51,846 nt of DNA from JBLHKW01 sp047618565 (GCA_047618565.1 JBLHKW010000012.1:1-51846); one strand, 5' to 3'. Shown: positions 33,739 to 45,280, counted from the first letter of the stretch. Numbers and translations are program-made. Notes: generated by a model from the sequence alone, not told the origin.

Positions 33739-36700
33739 CGAAGGACCTCCATCTGGCGTGCTCCGCAGATGAACAGGCAATCGCCCAGAGCTTGCAGTGC
33801 AAGCGCGGAGTTGCCGCCGGTCTGCTCGGAAAGGACGCGGTCGTCCAGCTTGCGTCCGCTCTTGCGGTCGAAGAAGAGTAGCGTTCCCCTTGACGAGGAT
33901 CCTTTTCGACTTTCCGGCCAGTAGATCACCAGCGTGGATTGCGAAAGCGCCAGATCGGACGAGGACAGAATCTGGGCGTGCTCCTCCTGGAAGGGGAGTT
34001 GTGCGTCCCACCTGGTCCCATAGGGCAGATGCACGGCGTGCAATGTATAGAAATCGCCAATCTTGGGCTCCGAGCGCAGGAACAGGTACGGACTGGGCAG
34101 GGCACCCTGATTCCGGGTGCGCATGCCGAGCAACGTGTCGTCCTCGCGCAGTTCCACGATCGGCGTCGAGCTGATCGACCCGATGTTGGCGTTGAGCTCG
34201 TAGAGCGCGCCGCGCCGGCCACCGCTGCGCGCGGAGTGCAGCACCATGAACGCGCGCTCCTGGTAGTGCAGCACACTCTGCAGCTCGGTGCCGCCGAGGT
34301 GCCCGTGTTCGAAGTCGACGCGCCAGGCCTCCTCGCCCGTCTCCAGGTCGATTCCGAAGATGTGGTTGCGGTCCGGCTTCTGGCCCTGGCGCAGGCGCGG
34401 GATGATTAGTTTCTCGTCCTGGATCCAGGCCTGGCGCGCGAAGCTGTCGTTGAGATAGCGCACGGTGAACCCGGAGACGCGCCGTCCCGTGAAGATGTCG
34501 CGCACCTCACCGGCCGAGCGCGAGAGTTGCGGCAGGTGCACCAGGCGTCCGTCACCGCAGAGCGGATACTGGCGGTATGCATGGCCGATGGTCTGTTCCC
34601 AGAGCGGGATGCCGCTCGATGCGTCCAGGGCGAGGATCCAGCGCTGTTGACGCTGTCCAGAATCCGGATCGAGGGAGATGATCAGGATGCCGTCGCTCTC
34701 GCCAAGGGAGACGATCTCGCCCTCGCGCGCGGTCCAGCGCCAGAGCTCCGTTCCGTCCTGTCGGTCGAGCGTGACTACGCTCTCGTGGGTGGCGAAGTGA
34801 GCGCGGCCAGCGGTCGTCCCGAAGCGGTGCTTCCAGGTACCGGGTACTTCTTCCGGATCCAGGTAACGCTCCCACAAGACGTCGCCGTGGGTCTCGCTGG
34901 AGAAGGCCGTCAGCAGGTTATCGCTCGAGAAGACCAGGACGTGCTCGGCGCCGCTGCCTTCGCTTGCGCGTTCGATCTCTCCGACCGGCGTATGGCGCCC
35001 ACGGTAGGCGCTGACCTGCCGGACGCGATGATCGAAAGTCGATGTGGTCTCGGCCGCCGGCGCGGCGACCGGTGCGGTCCAGCGCTTCGTCAGTTCGCTC
35101 AGCTGCAGGCCTGCGACCGGCGCCATGTCCGAGTAGAGCTCCGGCTGCGCCGCGGCCAGGCGCGCGCAGAGTGCGGCACGCAATTCCGTGTTGCCGATCT
35201 CGCCGAAGACATAGGCCATGCGCAACAGGTGGCGCAGGGAGCGCTCGGAAGCGGTGCGCAGTCTGAAATTTTCGGGCAACCCATCCAGGACGATGGTGGC
35301 CACGCTGGCCGCATCGAGTCGCTCCACGGCCCAGTGCAGGCGCGTGTCGTTGGCTCGGTGGGCAGCGTTCGAGCCCGGGAAGAGCGCGTCGACCTGCTGT
35401 AGAAGGTCGACATCTCCCAACTCGAGCGCGCGTTGCATCAGCGCTCCGGCACTCTCCTCGAACATGGCGTAGCCCTGGGTCTCGCCGGCCAATAGCTTCT
35501 CGCGGATGCGGCGTGCGCCGAAGTGCGCTGCTGACAGGTTTCCGATGCGGTCGTTGGCGTGTTCCGCGAGCATCCTGTGCAGGTCGCGGAACTCCTCGCC
35601 GGAGCGCCCCAGGGTTCCGAGCAGCTCGGAGCGCTCGACCAGGATCCACAAGGCGACCGGTAGGGCGAAGGGATCGGCTCCCGCACGCGCGGGGCTGCTC
35701 ACGACAGGCTCGAGATGGCCGGTCCAGGGCTGGTTCGTGTCCTCGGTCCATTCGGCTTCACAGATCAGCTCGAGGTCGGCGCACTCCTCATCGAGAATCG
35801 CGAGCACCTCGAGCCAGCGTTCGACATCGCGTCCGCGCAAGAGCGCCAGCTCCTCGACCAGGGTGTCGCGCAGCTCGGTGCGCGTCGCCACCAGGCTGCG
35901 CGCTCGCTCGAGCAGCTCGAGCGCGCCCTGGGGGTCGGCCAGATCCTTGAGCACGCGCGACTCACCACGCAGGATCGAATGCAGCTGCGAGCGGATCGAG
36001 CGATGGGTCTCCTCGAGGCTACCCTGGGTGAACTCTTCCAGGACGTTGCGCGCCTGGCGCAGGTGCTCATGGGCGGCCTTCGTACGGCCATCCTGCCACT
36101 CGGACACACCGCGTTTCTCGAGCAGGAGCGCGAGGTTGAGCACCTTGGCGACCGCGTCCGGTGTGAGCTCGAGGTCCGCGCGCGCGCGCGTTACGAGCCG
36201 CTCCCATTCGAAGTATCCCGAGAGATGGCGGTGCTGCAGGGCGAACATCATTCCGTCGCCGATCAGCAGGTTGCCCGGTTCGCCGTCGTCCCAACCGGTC
36301 TCCTCTAGCCTGCGCCCGGTCTTGCGATCGACCGTGAACAGGGAGCGGCTCGCGGGGATGTAGATGCGGTCTTCAGTCAGAACGGGCCGCGGCATGTCGC
36401 GGTTGATCGAATCCCCGGGGGGGAAGGCCCAGCGCTGGCGGTCGGGCGGCGCGTGGCCGACGCCGGGCGTGCTCAGGGCGACGACCCGTCGGCCCGCCAG
36501 GTAGATCGTCCTGGAGTCCGCGCCGATCAACAGGCGCGGGTCGGCGCCAGCGCTCATGCGCTCGACGCGCGCGTGGTCCAGATCCCAGATCAGGTGGCCG
36601 GTCGCTACATCGACCGCCATCAGGTCGACGCCGTCGTGGGGCGTGGCCAGCACCACGTCGCCGGTCACGATCGGAGGTGAGTTGTCCCAGAACGCCTTGC

Positions 36701-38312
36701 GCTTTGGAGCGCGGATGTGGCGGTTCGCGGGGAGCGGGACCTGGTCGTAGACCAGCTCCCAGAGCACATCGCCGGTGAACAGGTCGAGTGCGGCCAGGAT
36801 TCCGAGCTGCGTCAACGCGATCACGCGGTTACCGGTCACCGTCAGGGGCGGCGCCGAGAACTCCTCCTCCTGGCGCCCGAACATGTTGAGCTCGCTCTGG
36901 CCGGTGATCAGGACCGTCGACCACAACAGGTCGCCGGTGTGCAGGTCGAAGCAGCCCACGTGATACTCGATACGTCCGGCCAGCATTACGGTCGGCACGA
37001 GCACGCGGCTGCCCTCGATGACGGGCGGACCCACGATGCGCACGCGGTCGGAGAACGATCCCGTCTGGCCATCCCAGAGCAGGGGCGGGCGCGTGTCCCA
37101 GAGCTTGGTGCCCGTGGCCGCATCGAACGCGAAGAGCCGGCGCGTGGGGATCTTCTTGATGATCGGCATGTCCCCGTAGTTGATCTTCTGCTCCATCGAG
37201 TAGGGGATCTGGAGTGCCGCGACCACCACGCCCTGGCTGACCGCCGGTGCGATCAACGCGTCGAAGGTGTCGACGGCCTCGAAGAAGGTGTCACGCTCTG
37301 CACGCGACGAGAGCCGGTCCCAGCCCGTGAGTGCCTCGCCGCTGCGCCACAGCGGTACGCCGGTGAAGGCGCCGATGGCCAGCACCTCGAGCGTGGTCGA
37401 GATGAAGATTGAGTCCTGCCAGCGGGCGGGATAGAGGTTGTAGGGACGCGAGCGCCAGAAGGGGTGGCCGGGCAGTTCGGTGGGCTTGGACCAGCTATCG
37501 GGGTTGCGCCCGAGCGGAGCACCCAGCGCGCGGCTGGGCTTGAGCGCGGTGGCCCAGCCTGCGCCACGATCGAGCGTCTGTGATGTCCCGTCGCTGTGCG
37601 CGTCTCCCCGGCGAGGGTCAGCCCCGAGTGCCAGGGCGAGTTCGATGCGTGCCTCGACGCCAGCGCGCTGCTCGTGGTCCGTGTCGTTCAGGTCGTAGTC
37701 CGCGCGTCCGGCGCGCCACTCGTCCTCTGTCAGGAAGCTGCGCGATGGTTGCGCGAGTGCGTAGGCGAGCGCGCGTTGCCAGGACTGCAGGCAGTTCTGA
37801 ACGTTGCCCAGCTCCAGCTCCAGGTCGCCCAGGCTCCACCAGGCGCGCTGCGCCTCGAGGGTGATTGGCCAGCGCCTTGCGATCTGGGTCAGCGCGGCTC
37901 GGTCGTTGTTCGCGATCGCCGCCCGCAGGGCGGCCGCCGCGCGCGCTCCGTAGCGATCGCGGTAGAGGGCCTTGGCCTCGTCATTCAGGGTGAACAGGCG
38001 TGCGCGCGCGTGGTCGGACGCTCCGCGGTGGACGACGCGCTTCGACACGCGCGAATTGCGCTCGGGCCGCGACGGTCCAAGGACCTCGCCCCGATGGTCC
38101 TCGATCAGGCGCTGAAGCGCGCTCAGCGCCTCGGCCCAGCGGCCCGACTCGATGTGTTCATCGGCGATGCGCGCGCGTGCCTTGGCCGCCTGTGTGTCGT
38201 AGATCGAAAAGCCGCGCAGCTCGAAGTCGTCCCCCTCAACCTGGGCAACGGCCGGCATGGATGCCGTGCCGAACAGGCCCGAGATGAGAAGTAGACGGCT
38301 AAGGATGCGCAT
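33735..38312 (-). CDS. Exported TPR/PQQ-like beta-propeller protein, 1,525 residues
   Basis: Starts at ATG 38312 (MRILSRLLLISGLFGTASMPAVAQ is a signal peptide; the open frame runs further upstream). Domain order: TPR-like helices (about 40-210: RWAEALSALQRLIEDHRGE); a first PQQ-like propeller (about 290-700, blades such as GCFDLHTGDLLWSTVLITG, AALDLFTGDVLWELVYDQ, AVDVATGHLIWDLD); a helical middle (740-1090, ALELLERARSLVATR); and a second propeller (1100-1525, LTAFSSETHGDVLWERYLD, GIDLETGEEAWRVDFEHG). No cofactor residues for PQQ dehydrogenases are recognised, so a scaffold or sensing role like BamB is more likely than catalysis. Stop overlaps the toroid gene ATG. Confidence 0.8.
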   Translation of the reverse strand: MRILSRLLLISGLFGTASMPAVAQVEGDDFELRGFSIYDTQAAKARARIADEHIESGRWAEALSALQRLIEDHRGEVLGPSRPERNSRVSKRVVHRGASDHARARLFTLNDEAKALYRDRYGARAAAALRAAIANNDRAALTQIARRWPITLEAQRAWWSLGDLELELGNVQNCLQSWQRALAYALAQPSRSFLTEDEWRAGRADYDLNDTDHEQRAGVEARIELALALGADPRRGDAHSDGTSQTLDRGAGWATALKPSRALGAPLGRNPDSWSKPTELPGHPFWRSRPYNLYPARWQDSIFISTTLEVLAIGAFTGVPLWRSGEALTGWDRLSSRAERDTFFEAVDTFDALIAPAVSQGVVVAALQIPYSMEQKINYGDMPIIKKIPTRRLFAFDAATGTKLWDTRPPLLWDGQTGSFSDRVRIVGPPVIEGSRVLVPTVMLAGRIEYHVGCFDLHTGDLLWSTVLITGQSELNMFGRQEEEFSAPPLTVTGNRVIALTQLGILAALDLFTGDVLWELVYDQVPLPANRHIRAPKRKAFWDNSPPIVTGDVVLATPHDGVDLMAVDVATGHLIWDLDHARVERMSAGADPRLLIGADSRTIYLAGRRVVALSTPGVGHAPPDRQRWAFPPGDSINRDMPRPVLTEDRIYIPASRSLFTVDRKTGRRLEETGWDDGEPGNLLIGDGMMFALQHRHLSGYFEWERLVTRARADLELTPDAVAKVLNLALLLEKRGVSEWQDGRTKAAHEHLRQARNVLEEFTQGSLEETHRSIRSQLHSILRGESRVLKDLADPQGALELLERARSLVATRTELRDTLVEELALLRGRDVERWLEVLAILDEECADLELICEAEWTEDTNQPWTGHLEPVVSSPARAGADPFALPVALWILVERSELLGTLGRSGEEFRDLHRMLAEHANDRIGNLSAAHFGARRIREKLLAGETQGYAMFEESAGALMQRALELGDVDLLQQVDALFPGSNAAHRANDTRLHWAVERLDAASVATIVLDGLPENFRLRTASERSLRHLLRMAYVFGEIGNTELRAALCARLAAAQPELYSDMAPVAGLQLSELTKRWTAPVAAPAAETTSTFDHRVRQVSAYRGRHTPVGEIERASEGSGAEHVLVFSSDNLLTAFSSETHGDVLWERYLDPEEVPGTWKHRFGTTAGRAHFATHESVVTLDRQDGTELWRWTAREGEIVSLGESDGILIISLDPDSGQRQQRWILALDASSGIPLWEQTIGHAYRQYPLCGDGRLVHLPQLSRSAGEVRDIFTGRRVSGFTVRYLNDSFARQAWIQDEKLIIPRLRQGQKPDRNHIFGIDLETGEEAWRVDFEHGHLGGTELQSVLHYQERAFMVLHSARSGGRRGALYELNANIGSISSTPIVELREDDTLLGMRTRNQGALPSPYLFLRSEPKIGDFYTLHAVHLPYGTRWDAQLPFQEEHAQILSSSDLALSQSTLVIYWPESRKGSSSRGTLLFFDRKSGRKLDDRVLSEQTGGNSALALQALGDCLFICGARQMEVLR

Positions 38313-38323
38313 GGGGGATCGAA

Positions 38324-40777
38324 TCAGATCAGTTCGAGGCGTTTGCGCAGGATCCACTCGGCGGACAGGAAGGCCAGGGCGATCGCCAGGGTCCACCAAT
38401 TGTCCCATGCATCCTCGAGTTGTGAGGAAATCGGTTCGTGGTGTTCCTCGTTGCCCGGGAACTCGGGGAGCAGCTCGGCCATGGAAGCCAGGGCCACCGA
38501 GCGTCCAGCGGTCATGCCGGCCAGGGCGGTGAGCGTCGCAGGGTCCGGAGATGGATCGGCACTCTCGCGGGATGGCAGCACGACCTCGACCTCGGTCTGG
38601 GCCACACGCTCGCCGGCCTCCTCGATCCAGGCCCGGTACAGGCCGGGGCGTTCGGCTTCCAGGCTGGCGCGGTAGACACCGGGTCGCCCTTCGACGAGCG
38701 TCAGGCGGACCTCCTCGGTCACGCCGCCGGGTGTGGACAGGAAGGCCTCTTGCTCCGCGCGCTCGCTGGGGCGGTAGTCCTCGTCGAGTAGGCGTGCTTC
38801 CAGCACTATGCGCTCATCGAGCCCGTAGGTCTGTCGCAACGGATCCAGCGTGTAGCGTCGGTCGCCACTCTTCAGCCGGCCCAGTGCCAGCCAGCGCACG
38901 GCGTTGCGCCAGAAGCGCTCGTGGTAACGGTCCTTGAACCGGTATCGCCAGCGCCAGGTGGAGTCGATGGACAGGAACATGGTGCGCCCACTCGGGTAGT
39001 AGCCCGTCACCAGCAGCGGATATCTACCATGCGGGCCCGCGTCCGTCGGATGGCGCAGCAGCGCCTGCGCGCCTGGCTTCACGTCCAGGACCGGCGTGTA
39101 CCAGTACATCCCGCTCAGTCCGCCGGGATCCTCCCACAGTCGCCTGTTGACGTCGGCGTCCGGGTGCAGGCGCACGATCTCGTGCGGCGCCGAAGGATTC
39201 TCGAGTGTCGGCCGGAAGGCTGTGTTGGTGTCGGTGCCGTAGGCCAGGGATCCGGTCGAATCGAGCACGACCGGCAGGAGCTTCTCGAACTCCGTGCCCG
39301 GCAAACTCTTCGGGTTCTCGTACTGACCCGCGATCATGCAGAGCCCGCCACCGCGCTCGACGAACTCGAACAGCGATTGCACGAACTCCTCGCCAACAGC
39401 CGGATCCGGCGAGATGGCGTAGGGGTTCACGTCGCCCAGGATGACGACGTCGTAGTTGTCGAGCAGCTCGCGCCGATCGACAGGGATGCGCGGCAGGGGA
39501 GTCTGGTCCTTGGTGGCGTCCTGCAGGAAGTCGGGCGTGGCCGACATCAGGTACATGTGGACCTGGATGTGCTCGTCCGAGCGAACCAGCAGGCGATTGA
39601 GGAATCGATACTCGTAGCGCGGGTAGCCGTCGACATAGAGCACGCGGATCTTCTCGGGCGTGACGTAGACCGACAGCTCCAGGCTGTTGTCGTCGAGCAA
39701 GGTCTCCTCGGGCTGCGGAGCCACCGAGACCCGGAAGCGCCGCTCCGTGCCCGAGAGACCACCGCTGACCGGCGGCGCGAGCAGCACGATGCGCTCGCCG
39801 GCGCGGCTCAGATCGACCTGTTCCTCGGCCACGATCCTGGGTGCCTCGGCGCTGTTCGCGACCCGCGGAAGCTCCTCGAGAATGAGCTGGGCAGTCCCTG
39901 TCGTCTCGGTTCCGTGTGCGAGGACGCGCACGCTGACAGCGATCTCATCTCCCTCGAGCACGTTTGACGGAGCCTCCACGAGCTCCACCAGCAGGTTCTT
40001 CTCGGGGCGCGTGTCGCCCACGACGACCGTGTGCACCGGGATGCCGGCGGCGGAAGCGCTGCGTGCGGCGTCGAGCGGGGAGAGCCCGCCGTTGGAGCGA
40101 CCGTCCGAGAGCAGCACCACATCGGTGACATGTCGTCCACGGTGGGTCGCGAGTGCGCGCTCGAGCGCGTCACCGATATTGGTCGAGTGTCCCCGCCCGC
40201 GCAGATCAGCGAGGTCCGTGATCGGTACGAGGTCTTCAGCGAAGCGAAACAGGCGCACGTCGTAGTCGCGCTCGGCAAGTGTGCCCAGGAGCGCCGTCGG
40301 AAGGGCGCCGGCGATCTGCTCGAGACGGGTCGTGTCCTCGGGTGCCTTGCCGCTCGTCTCGCGCAGCCCGTCGCGCGTGGCGCTGTCGCCCGCGTAGGAG
40401 TCCTTGCGCCGCATGCTGGCGGAGTCGTCCACCAGGACCAGTACCTCGGGGCGCTTGACGCTCTCCTGATGCTTGACGGTCACCGGCCGGAAGAGCACGA
40501 ACAGGAGGGTCAGCATGCTCGCGAAGCGCAGGCCCGAGAGGGTCAGGCGCTGTCCGCGGGGCAGGTTCTCGCGCCAGTAGCCGAGGCCGGCTACCAGGGC
40601 GAGCGCGGGTACGAGGACCAGCACGACGATCCACGCGGCGGGCATCTCCAGCAGGCGCCAGGTCTCCCGTGTCGCGTCGGAGACACTATCCACGAGGGAT
40701 CCCGATGGGCTCGCGCTCTGGAGCGTCGCCAGGGTCGCGAGACCGGGCAGGTTGATCAGAAACGGAAAGCTCATCAT
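38324..40777 (-). CDS. Membrane vWA protein with glutamine-amidotransferase-like domain
   Basis: An 817-residue protein starting MMSFPFLIN at 40777, which overlaps the preceding stop (ATGA). Two transmembrane helices lie at about 47-66 and 83-98, followed by a von Willebrand factor A domain with intact MIDAS start DDSAS (117-121), HSTNIGDAL and LLSDGRSN. Downstream is a region like the class I glutamine-amidotransferase-like fold found in BatA-linked proteins (IRVLYVDGYPRYEYRFLNRLL, YDVVILGDVNPY, GGGLCMIAGQYENP). A C-terminal helix (WTLAIALAFLSAEWILR) returns to the membrane. Such proteins accompany MoxR/DUF58 clusters; exact role unknown. Confidence 0.82.
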   Translation of the reverse strand: MMSFPFLINLPGLATLATLQSASPSGSLVDSVSDATRETWRLLEMPAAWIVVLVLVPALALVAGLGYWRENLPRGQRLTLSGLRFASMLTLLFVLFRPVTVKHQESVKRPEVLVLVDDSASMRRKDSYAGDSATRDGLRETSGKAPEDTTRLEQIAGALPTALLGTLAERDYDVRLFRFAEDLVPITDLADLRGRGHSTNIGDALERALATHRGRHVTDVVLLSDGRSNGGLSPLDAARSASAAGIPVHTVVVGDTRPEKNLLVELVEAPSNVLEGDEIAVSVRVLAHGTETTGTAQLILEELPRVANSAEAPRIVAEEQVDLSRAGERIVLLAPPVSGGLSGTERRFRVSVAPQPEETLLDDNSLELSVYVTPEKIRVLYVDGYPRYEYRFLNRLLVRSDEHIQVHMYLMSATPDFLQDATKDQTPLPRIPVDRRELLDNYDVVILGDVNPYAISPDPAVGEEFVQSLFEFVERGGGLCMIAGQYENPKSLPGTEFEKLLPVVLDSTGSLAYGTDTNTAFRPTLENPSAPHEIVRLHPDADVNRRLWEDPGGLSGMYWYTPVLDVKPGAQALLRHPTDAGPHGRYPLLVTGYYPSGRTMFLSIDSTWRWRYRFKDRYHERFWRNAVRWLALGRLKSGDRRYTLDPLRQTYGLDERIVLEARLLDEDYRPSERAEQEAFLSTPGGVTEEVRLTLVEGRPGVYRASLEAERPGLYRAWIEEAGERVAQTEVEVVLPSRESADPSPDPATLTALAGMTAGRSVALASMAELLPEFPGNEEHHEPISSQLEDAWDNWWTLAIALAFLSAEWILRKRLELI

Positions 40778-43050
40778 CGGGCCACCCCGCGCTTTGTGCC
40801 TACCCAGGCACCCCAGAGGGTCTCGCCAATGAGCGCGAAGAGGGCGGCCATCGCCAGCCAGCGCCAGATTTCGCCACGCCGCGGACCGCCTTCTTGCTCG
40901 CCTCTATCAGGCCCGTCATCGACCATTTCGAGCGCCCGGTGCAGGCCGCCGATCTCCGCCGGGAGCATGCGCTCGAGGTTGCCCTCGCTCGGGTCCACGT
41001 GGACCGCGAAGGGAACCGCCGATGCGCCCTCGATTTCGATCCGGTACAGGCCAGCTCGCTCGGTATCGCTGCTGCGCACTTCAGGCAGGCGCCACTCGCC
41101 CGATCCCGTCTCTTCCGGCTCGCCCTCGAGCGCGCGCCGGGTTGAATCCGGGCGCACCAGCTCGGGCCCACGCGGGAACCCGACGACATCGATGAAGAGT
41201 GACGTGGTCGGCGCGATGTTGCGCGCCGGGATGTGACTGCGTCCCGCATGCAGCATCCACTGGTGGACGAGCGGTACGAAGGTACGCGGCGACTCGGGCA
41301 GGCGCGTCCAGGCGCGGTCGAGGGTTGTGGTCCAGAGCAAGACCTGGCCTTCGTCGTACGGTCGTTCGATCAGCAGCGGGCTGGCGCCCTCGTCGTCGAG
41401 GGTCGCGAGCACGCGCGCGTCGCCCAGGGGGCGCGTCGTGACGAACTCGTAGATCGGTACTTCGGTCAGCAACGGCTTCCAGCGGTCGTCGGCAAAGAAG
41501 CTCAGGGTCGGATGGTGCTCATCGAAGCTTGCTACGCGGTAATAGCCGTCGCGGCGCGAAGCGATCTGGACGCGACGCAGGAGCTCGGCCGGGAGCAGGC
41601 CCGAGCCGTCAGGGCGGAAGAGCGGGCTCGCTCCGCCGCTGGCCTTGGTGCGCGATGAACGATCGCCGAGGGTGATGATCAGCGAGCCACCGCGCGCGAT
41701 GCGGTCCTCGAGGTCTGCGACCACGGGCTTCGTGAGGGTGACCGGAGACACGTTGGCGAGCAGGATCACATCGAAGTCGTCGAGCTCGAGGTCCGGGCTC
41801 GCGAGGAACTCCGGATTGATCTCGCGCGGGTCGAAGGGCGAGAGCCCGCCCGTCCCCGGCAGGTGCGCATCGTCCGGCGGCTCGAGGATCGCCATGAGGA
41901 AGCCGGTCTCGTCGTCCTCGATGCGGCCCGCGCTGGACCCGTTGACGACCAGGATGCGGATGGGTGCCGGCACGAAGATCACGCGCGCGCGCTGGTCGTC
42001 CACCGCGAGCCGGTCACCGTCGTGGCCGCCCACGAGCGTGTGTGCTCCGGTGTCGGCGAACTGCAGTGAGAAGACGGCGTCCGCCTGCCCGCGCGCCGGG
42101 ATATCGACGCGCCGGCTCGGTTGACGCTCGCCGTCCACATCGAGCCAGACGCGCACGCCGTTGCGAGGTTCGTTGCCGTGGTTGGCGATGCGCACGCCAA
42201 TATCCACCGTCACACCAGGCCCCAGGATGGGTTCGAGGGGCTGGACCGCCGTGATCGACAGGTTGGGCGGGGTGGTCGCACCCGTGCCCTGGTCCTGGAC
42301 GAGGACGGTCACGCCCAGGGCGGCGAGCGCGTCGAGTTGTTCCGCCACGCGCGGCGCCGCACCGGCGTCCTCGATCGAGTCTTCGCTGCCTGGGGCCGCG
42401 CTCGTGTCGACTGGATCGAACGAATTGCGTTGCAGGTCGCTGAGCAGGCGCACTTCGAGGCTGCTCTGGCCCGTGCCGGCGGCGTCTTCCTCTACCAGGT
42501 CGAGTACCTCGCCCAGCGCGCTGGCCAGGTCGAGAGCCTCGTCCGTCGGTTCGGTCATCGTCGACAGGATGGCCAGTGCCTTTTCCGGGGAGGTCCAGGA
42601 CACGGGGCGTGGGTAGGCGCCGGCGTGGATCAGCCGGATGCGGTCTCCGCGCGCTCCGTCGAGCTTGGCGACCAGGTCCCTGGCACGCGTGAGGAGGCGC
42701 TCGTACACGGTCTCGACGCCCTCGCGATACCCGGTCGACGCCGAGCCGTCGATCACGAGCACCACATCTCGGCGCTCCTCGGTCAGGGCCGCAAGCGGGC
42801 TGTCGTCCGAGGCGAACGGACGCGCGATGGCGAATGCGAGCAGGGCTACGGCCGCCATGCGAAGCAGCAGCAGGATCAGGTTCTCCAGCTGCACGCGGCG
42901 TCGCGTCTTGCGGTACGCGGCCAGCACGAAGCGCATCGCGGCCCACGGAACAGGCTTGTGCCGCTGGCGATTCAGTAGGTGAATGATCAGCGGCACCGCG
43001 GCCAGCAATGCCCCGAGTGCCAGGGCGGGATGTACGAAACCCTGGAACAC
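40774..43050 (-). CDS. BatA-domain membrane vWA protein
   Basis: The GTG at 43050 abuts the DUF58 stop codon. The 758-residue product opens with the aerotolerance-type BatA N-terminus: TM helix (FVHPALALGALLAAVPLIIHLLNR), a WAAMRFVLAAYRKTRRRVQLEN stretch and a second TM helix (IL...AFAIARPF). The vWA domain has MIDAS DGSAS (101-105). Beyond it are Ig-like strands (VDIGVRIANHGNEPRNGVRV) and a Rossmann-like segment (FDVILLANVSPVTLTK, IARGGSLIITLGDRS), then a C-terminal TM helix (WLAMAALFALIGETLWGAW). Family context: MoxR AAA+ proteins act on vWA partners. It is the third gene of the ten-gene run. Confidence 0.85.
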   Translation of the reverse strand: MFQGFVHPALALGALLAAVPLIIHLLNRQRHKPVPWAAMRFVLAAYRKTRRRVQLENLILLLLRMAAVALLAFAIARPFASDDSPLAALTEERRDVVLVIDGSASTGYREGVETVYERLLTRARDLVAKLDGARGDRIRLIHAGAYPRPVSWTSPEKALAILSTMTEPTDEALDLASALGEVLDLVEEDAAGTGQSSLEVRLLSDLQRNSFDPVDTSAAPGSEDSIEDAGAAPRVAEQLDALAALGVTVLVQDQGTGATTPPNLSITAVQPLEPILGPGVTVDIGVRIANHGNEPRNGVRVWLDVDGERQPSRRVDIPARGQADAVFSLQFADTGAHTLVGGHDGDRLAVDDQRARVIFVPAPIRILVVNGSSAGRIEDDETGFLMAILEPPDDAHLPGTGGLSPFDPREINPEFLASPDLELDDFDVILLANVSPVTLTKPVVADLEDRIARGGSLIITLGDRSSRTKASGGASPLFRPDGSGLLPAELLRRVQIASRRDGYYRVASFDEHHPTLSFFADDRWKPLLTEVPIYEFVTTRPLGDARVLATLDDEGASPLLIERPYDEGQVLLWTTTLDRAWTRLPESPRTFVPLVHQWMLHAGRSHIPARNIAPTTSLFIDVVGFPRGPELVRPDSTRRALEGEPEETGSGEWRLPEVRSSDTERAGLYRIEIEGASAVPFAVHVDPSEGNLERMLPAEIGGLHRALEMVDDGPDRGEQEGGPRRGEIWRWLAMAALFALIGETLWGAWVGTKRGVAR

Positions 43051-43962
43051 CTAGACTCTCCCTCCGCGCGCGCGCGACATGCGGCGTGCCAGGTAGGTGG
43101 ACAGGATTGCGTCGAGGCTATCGGCGGTCGACACGCGCACGCAGTCGACGCTCAGCTTGCGAGCGATCTGCGCCAGCCCGTCGTTGTGCTTTTTGACCTC
43201 TTCCAGGTACGCGTCGCGGATCGTCTTCGGGTCGATCTTGTGGTTTCCCGTCGACTCGAGCCCCTCGAGCTTGAGTAGTGCATCGAAGTCGAACGCGGTC
43301 TCCTGTGGGTCGAGGATCTGGAACAGGATCGGCTCGTGCCCGCCGTGTGCCAGTCGTTCGATGCCGGACTGGATCTCGTCCAGGTCATCGAAGAAGTCCG
43401 AGAAGATCATCACGATGCCGCGCTGGCCCAGGCGCGGTGCGAGCAGGCCCAGGGCGCGTCCGATGCGGGTCGGCCCGTTGGGCTCTGCACTGGTCAGGGT
43501 CTCGATGATCGCGCGTTCCTGCGGAGCGCCGTTTGCGGGCGGCACCTTGGTGCGGTGCTCCTCGTCGAAGACCACCAGGCCGGCGGTGTCGCGCTGGGTC
43601 AGCACCAGGTGCGCCAGGGAAGCCGCGCACCAGCGCGCGTAGTCGAACTTGGTCCAGGCCAGCGACCCGTACGCCATCGACTCCGAGGCGTCGAGCAACA
43701 GGTGGCAGGACAGGTTCGTCTCGACGATGTACTCCTTGACCACCAGGCGGTCGGAGCGAGCGAACACGCGCCAATCGATGTTGCGTAGCTCGTCGCCCGG
43801 CGCGTACGGCCGGTGCTGAGCAAACTCGACCGAGCTGCCGCGGTGCGGGGATGTGTGCTGACCGGCCATGAATCCCTCGACCACCGTCCGGGCGACAAGG
43901 GTCAACCCGGACAGCTTTTCGAGGACCGTGGGGTCGAGGATCGAGGTGGGCTGCGCCGACAT
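43051..43962 (-). CDS. DUF58 domain protein
   Basis: A 303-residue cytoplasmic protein with the DUF58 signature FAQHRPYAPGDELRNIDWRVFARSDRLVVKEY (about 48-78) and a vWA-like start DASES (91-95) with LGLVVFDEEHR and IMIFSDFF-type strands. No transmembrane helix is seen. DUF58 genes are nearly always next to moxR, and the two probably form a chaperone/adaptor pair. It begins 21 bases after the MoxR stop; its own stop is directly followed by the BatA GTG. Confidence 0.92.
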   Translation of the reverse strand: MSAQPTSILDPTVLEKLSGLTLVARTVVEGFMAGQHTSPHRGSSVEFAQHRPYAPGDELRNIDWRVFARSDRLVVKEYIVETNLSCHLLLDASESMAYGSLAWTKFDYARWCAASLAHLVLTQRDTAGLVVFDEEHRTKVPPANGAPQERAIIETLTSAEPNGPTRIGRALGLLAPRLGQRGIVMIFSDFFDDLDEIQSGIERLAHGGHEPILFQILDPQETAFDFDALLKLEGLESTGNHKIDPKTIRDAYLEEVKKHNDGLAQIARKLSVDCVRVSTADSLDAILSTYLARRMSRARGGRV

Positions 43963-43983
43963 GGGTGCTGGGGAGCGTCCGTG

Positions 43984-45009
<1,026 letters not shown>

Positions 45010-45181
45010 TGTTGATCTCGAGGGGGCGGTGGTGGTTTCGGCAGCCACCCTGGGCGCCGAGTCGTGGGGGTGAAAAAACGGACGACGTAGCGGCCCGCAT
45101 GTTAATGGGAAAGGCCAGGAGTGGATCGACCAGTTGGGCCCCAATCTTCACACTCCAGCGAGGTCGCTTTCCCTGAGTCTA

Positions 45182-45216
45182 TCTATACGCCCCAGGGGCC
45201 GGGTCAGCCGGTCAGC
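45182..45216 (-). promoter_or_regulatory. Candidate promoter/operator region of the MoxR operon
   Basis: In the 45010-45280 gap, the minus strand has TATAGA (45187-45182), followed by T, about 170 bases upstream of the moxR start. The spacer upstream of it contains the palindrome GCCCCAGGGGC (45189-45199), then two copies of GCTGACC (45216-45203 in minus orientation). A CTGACC -35 would be only 14 bases away, so the promoter is not canonical; the dyad and direct repeats could be operator sites. Nothing else stands out in the gap. Confidence 0.35.
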
Positions 45217-45280
45217 TATGAAAAACCTACGTTCCACGCGCCGGAGCAGGCCGAAGCGGGCCGAACCGGGAAGGGGAGGG